Shown piece by piece: positions 41,301 through 43,535 of a DNA stretch of 43,535 nt. The stretch spans positions 1-43,535 of the forward strand of contig JBIKLY010000018.1 of the NCBI GenBank assembly GCA_044359525.1, in the 5' to 3' direction. The translations under genes were made by a program, and so were the position numbers. This DNA comes from CAJBIL01 sp044359525. Its GTDB lineage: Bacteria > Pseudomonadota > Gammaproteobacteria > Burkholderiales > Rhodocyclaceae. Within the stretch, counting starts at the first letter, position 1. Every line of letters begins with the position of its first letter. The notes below the pieces were generated by a model that was not told where the DNA came from, did not search any database, and saw only the letters and a list, made by a program, of their open reading frames with translations.

Positions 41301-43463
41301 CTAGACACGTGCCTTACGGATTTCTTCCAGTACTTTCTTTGCTGAATCTTCAATGCGCGTACCCGGCCCGAAAATGGCCTTGGCACCGGCGCTGAACAGA
41401 TAATCGTAGTCCTGCGCCGGAATCACGCCGCCGGCAAAAACGATGATATCAGCGCCGCCTTGATCACGCAGCGCCTGCATCAGCGCTGGCAACAGCGTCT
41501 TGTGGCCGGCCGCCAGCGATGAAACGCCGATGGCATGAACGTCGTTTTCGATGGCCAGGCGCGCGGCTTCTTCCGGTGTCTGGAAAAGTGGGCCAACGTC
41601 GATATCAAAGCCCAGATCGGCGAACGCCGTCGCCACCACCTTGGCACCACGGTCGTGCCCGTCCTGACCGAGCTTGGCGATCATGATGCGTGGACGGCGG
41701 CCTTCTTCTTCCTTGAATTTTTCGATGTCGGTCTTGATCGCTTCCCAGCTTTCCAATCCTTCCACAACGCCTCCGTAAACGCCTGAGATGGTCTGGTTGT
41801 TGGCGCGGAAACGGCCAAAGATTTTTTCCAGCGCGTCCGACACTTCACCTACCGTGGCGCGCAGGCGCATGGCCTTGACCGTCAGATCGAGCAGATTGCC
41901 ATCGCCGGTTTTTGCACATTGCGTCAGCGCGTCGAGCGCAGCTTGCACGGCGGCACCATCACGCGCCGCGCGGATGTTCTTCAGGCGGGCAATCTGCGAA
42001 TCGCGTACGGCGTGGTTGTCGATGTCGAGAATGTCGATTGCATCTTCCTTGGCCAGCTTGTACTTGTTCACGCCGACGATCACATCCTTGCCCGAATCGA
42101 TGCGCGCCTGCTTGTCGGCGGCGCAGGTTTCGATCTGCATCTTCGCCCAGCCCGATTCGACGGCCTTGGTCATGCCGCCCATCGTCTCGATTTCCTCGAT
42201 GATGCCCCATGCCTTGTCGGCCATGTCCTGCGTCAGCTTTTCCATCATGTACGAGCCGGCCCACGGATCGACGACGCTTGTGATGTGCGTCTCTTCCTGG
42301 ATGATCAGCTGCGTGTTACGTGCGATGCGCGACGAAAATTCGGTCGGCAGGGCAATCGCTTCATCAAGCGCATTGGTATGCAGCGACTGCGTGCCACCGA
42401 ACACCGCCGCCATCGCCTCGATGGTCGTGCGCACGACGTTGTTGTACGGGTCCTGCTCGGTCAGCGACCAGCCCGAAGTCTGGCTGTGCGTGCGCAGCAT
42501 CAGCGACTTGGCGCTCTTCGGCTCGAACTTGCTCATGATGCGACTCCAGAGCAAACGACCGGCGCGCATCTTGGCAACTTCCAGATAGAAGTTCATGCCG
42601 ACCGCCCAGAAGAATGACAAACGTCCGGCGAAGGCGTCGACATCCATGCCCGAAGCAATGCCGGTGCGCACGTATTCCATGCCGTCGGCCAGCGTAAAAG
42701 CCAGTTCAATCGCCTGATTGGCGCCGGCTTCCTGGATGTGATAACCCGAAATCGAAATCGAGTTGAACTTCGGCATGTGCTGCGCGGTGTAGCCGAAGAT
42801 GTCGGCGATGATCTTCATCGACGGCTTCGGCGGGTAGATGTAAGTGTTGCGGACCATGAACTCCTTGAGGATGTCGTTCTGGATGGTCCCCGACAGCTTG
42901 TCCTGCGCAACGCCCTGCTCTTCGGCAGCGACGATGTAGCCGGCGAGAATCGGCAGCACAGCGCCGTTCATCGTCATTGACACTGACACCTTGTCGAGTG
43001 GAATGCTGTCGAACAGGATCTTCATGTCCTCAACCGAATCGATCGCCACACCGGCCTTGCCAACGTCACCGGTGACGCGTGGATGATCGGAGTCGTAACC
43101 GCGGTGCGTCGCCAGGTCGAAAGCCACCGAAACGCCCTGACCACCGGCGGCCAGCGCCTTGCGGTAGAAAGCATTGGAGGCCTCGGCGGTAGAGAAGCCG
43201 GCGTACTGGCGGATGGTCCATGGGCGCGCCGCGTACATGGTGGCCTGCGGGCCGCGCAGGAAGGGCGCAAAGCCCGGCAGGGTATCGGCATGCGGTAGGT
43301 CGGCCACGTCCTGCTTGGTATAGAGCGGCTTGACGACAATGCCTTCCGGTGTCACCCAGTTCAGTGCCTCGATATCGCCACCGGGCGCCGATTTGGCGGC
43401 AGCCTTTTTCCAGACGTCGAGACTCGACGAATCAAGCGAAGCAACGTTATCCGCGTTGGACAT
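41301..43463 (-). CDS. Adenosylcobalamin-dependent methylmalonyl-CoA mutase
   Basis: Rearranges (R)-methylmalonyl-CoA to succinyl-CoA. The 720-residue single-chain (ScpA/MutB type) protein has the substrate barrel (RPWTIRQYAGFSTAEASNAF, LATHRGYDSDHPRV, NSISISGYHIQEAGA, GGTQSLHTNALDEAIALPT) and the C-terminal B12 domain with LGQDGHDRGAKVVA, whose DxHxxG His ligates cobalt, then AGGVIPAQDY. There is no separate small subunit gene, as expected for the homodimeric form. The ATG at 43463 is preferred to the GTG at 43478, with AAAGG as ribosome site. It heads the mcm-meaB-pccB-pccA run. No B12 riboswitch is visible in the 72 bases left upstream. Confidence 0.96.
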   Translation of the reverse strand: MSNADNVASLDSSSLDVWKKAAAKSAPGGDIEALNWVTPEGIVVKPLYTKQDVADLPHADTLPGFAPFLRGPQATMYAARPWTIRQYAGFSTAEASNAFYRKALAAGGQGVSVAFDLATHRGYDSDHPRVTGDVGKAGVAIDSVEDMKILFDSIPLDKVSVSMTMNGAVLPILAGYIVAAEEQGVAQDKLSGTIQNDILKEFMVRNTYIYPPKPSMKIIADIFGYTAQHMPKFNSISISGYHIQEAGANQAIELAFTLADGMEYVRTGIASGMDVDAFAGRLSFFWAVGMNFYLEVAKMRAGRLLWSRIMSKFEPKSAKSLMLRTHSQTSGWSLTEQDPYNNVVRTTIEAMAAVFGGTQSLHTNALDEAIALPTEFSSRIARNTQLIIQEETHITSVVDPWAGSYMMEKLTQDMADKAWGIIEEIETMGGMTKAVESGWAKMQIETCAADKQARIDSGKDVIVGVNKYKLAKEDAIDILDIDNHAVRDSQIARLKNIRAARDGAAVQAALDALTQCAKTGDGNLLDLTVKAMRLRATVGEVSDALEKIFGRFRANNQTISGVYGGVVEGLESWEAIKTDIEKFKEEEGRRPRIMIAKLGQDGHDRGAKVVATAFADLGFDIDVGPLFQTPEEAARLAIENDVHAIGVSSLAAGHKTLLPALMQALRDQGGADIIVFAGGVIPAQDYDYLFSAGAKAIFGPGTRIEDSAKKVLEEIRKARV

Positions 43464-43535
43464 GGCGAAACCTTTCACGAAACCTGTACGTTAGGGCGAT
43501 GCTTCCTCTTGATGATGCCAGAAACCCGAGGGCTA

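Noticed and set aside
43464..43535. Search for a cobalamin riboswitch before the mutase gene
   Set aside because: Only 72 bases are available and no B12-box-like sequence or structure is seen.

Overview
This window most likely comes from a betaproteobacterium of the Rhodocyclales/Zoogloeaceae type. That placement is an inference from gene content: a Tat-exported (clade I style) nitrous oxide reductase, the block yggS-proC-yggT next to pilTU, a PEP-CTERM protein, and ilvD facing lgt. Composition is GC-rich and nearly every base is coding. I saw no rRNA, tRNA, CRISPR array or intact transposase.

Region 1 (1-5905, minus strand) is denitrification: nosZ, then nosR, then nosD, which runs off the window start. 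A perfect FNR/DNR-type box sits at the -41.5 position of a putative nosZ promoter. Region 2 (6026-9562) is accessory: a nucleotidyltransferase-like gene overlapping a TIGR04222-like membrane protein gene with a Gly/Cys tail, a small secreted PEP-CTERM protein, and a convergent radical SAM/SPASM enzyme.

Region 3 (9668-21314) is housekeeping and surface motility: dsbD, cutA, yggU, yggT, proC and yggS on the minus strand; pilT and pilU on the plus strand; an rlmL-like rRNA methyltransferase, hemJ and a Rossmann-fold protein on the minus strand; then a ferredoxin-linked flavin reductase and an EAL/HDOD signalling protein on the plus strand. Region 4 (21334-28831, minus strand) is a complete branched-chain amino acid ABC importer (livK-livH-livM-livG-livF), a small cytochrome c and ilvD. 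The LivK-like binding protein carries an unusual Ala/Lys/Glu helical tail.

Region 5 (about 28980-32130) looks like an insertion between ilvD and lgt. It holds three toxin-antitoxin modules (HigBA-like, a VapBC with a frameshifted toxin, and an AbrB-type antitoxin with a PIN toxin) and an internally deleted BRO-family gene. Two diverged 49-bp direct repeats lie at its left edge and before the third module.

Region 6 (32131-43463) holds lgt, then short-chain acyl-CoA metabolism. On the plus strand are malonyl-CoA decarboxylase, a VOC protein that may be the methylmalonyl-CoA epimerase, and a 530-residue protein I do not recognise. On the minus strand, mcm-meaB-pccB-pccA converts propionyl-CoA to methylmalonyl-CoA and then succinyl-CoA.

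No single, clearly new system stands out. The best leads are the repeat-associated toxin-antitoxin island, the LEA-like tail on LivK, the possible Tat-lipoprotein NosZ, and the nucleotidyltransferase/TIGR04222 pair whose second metal-binding acidic residue is changed to Asn.
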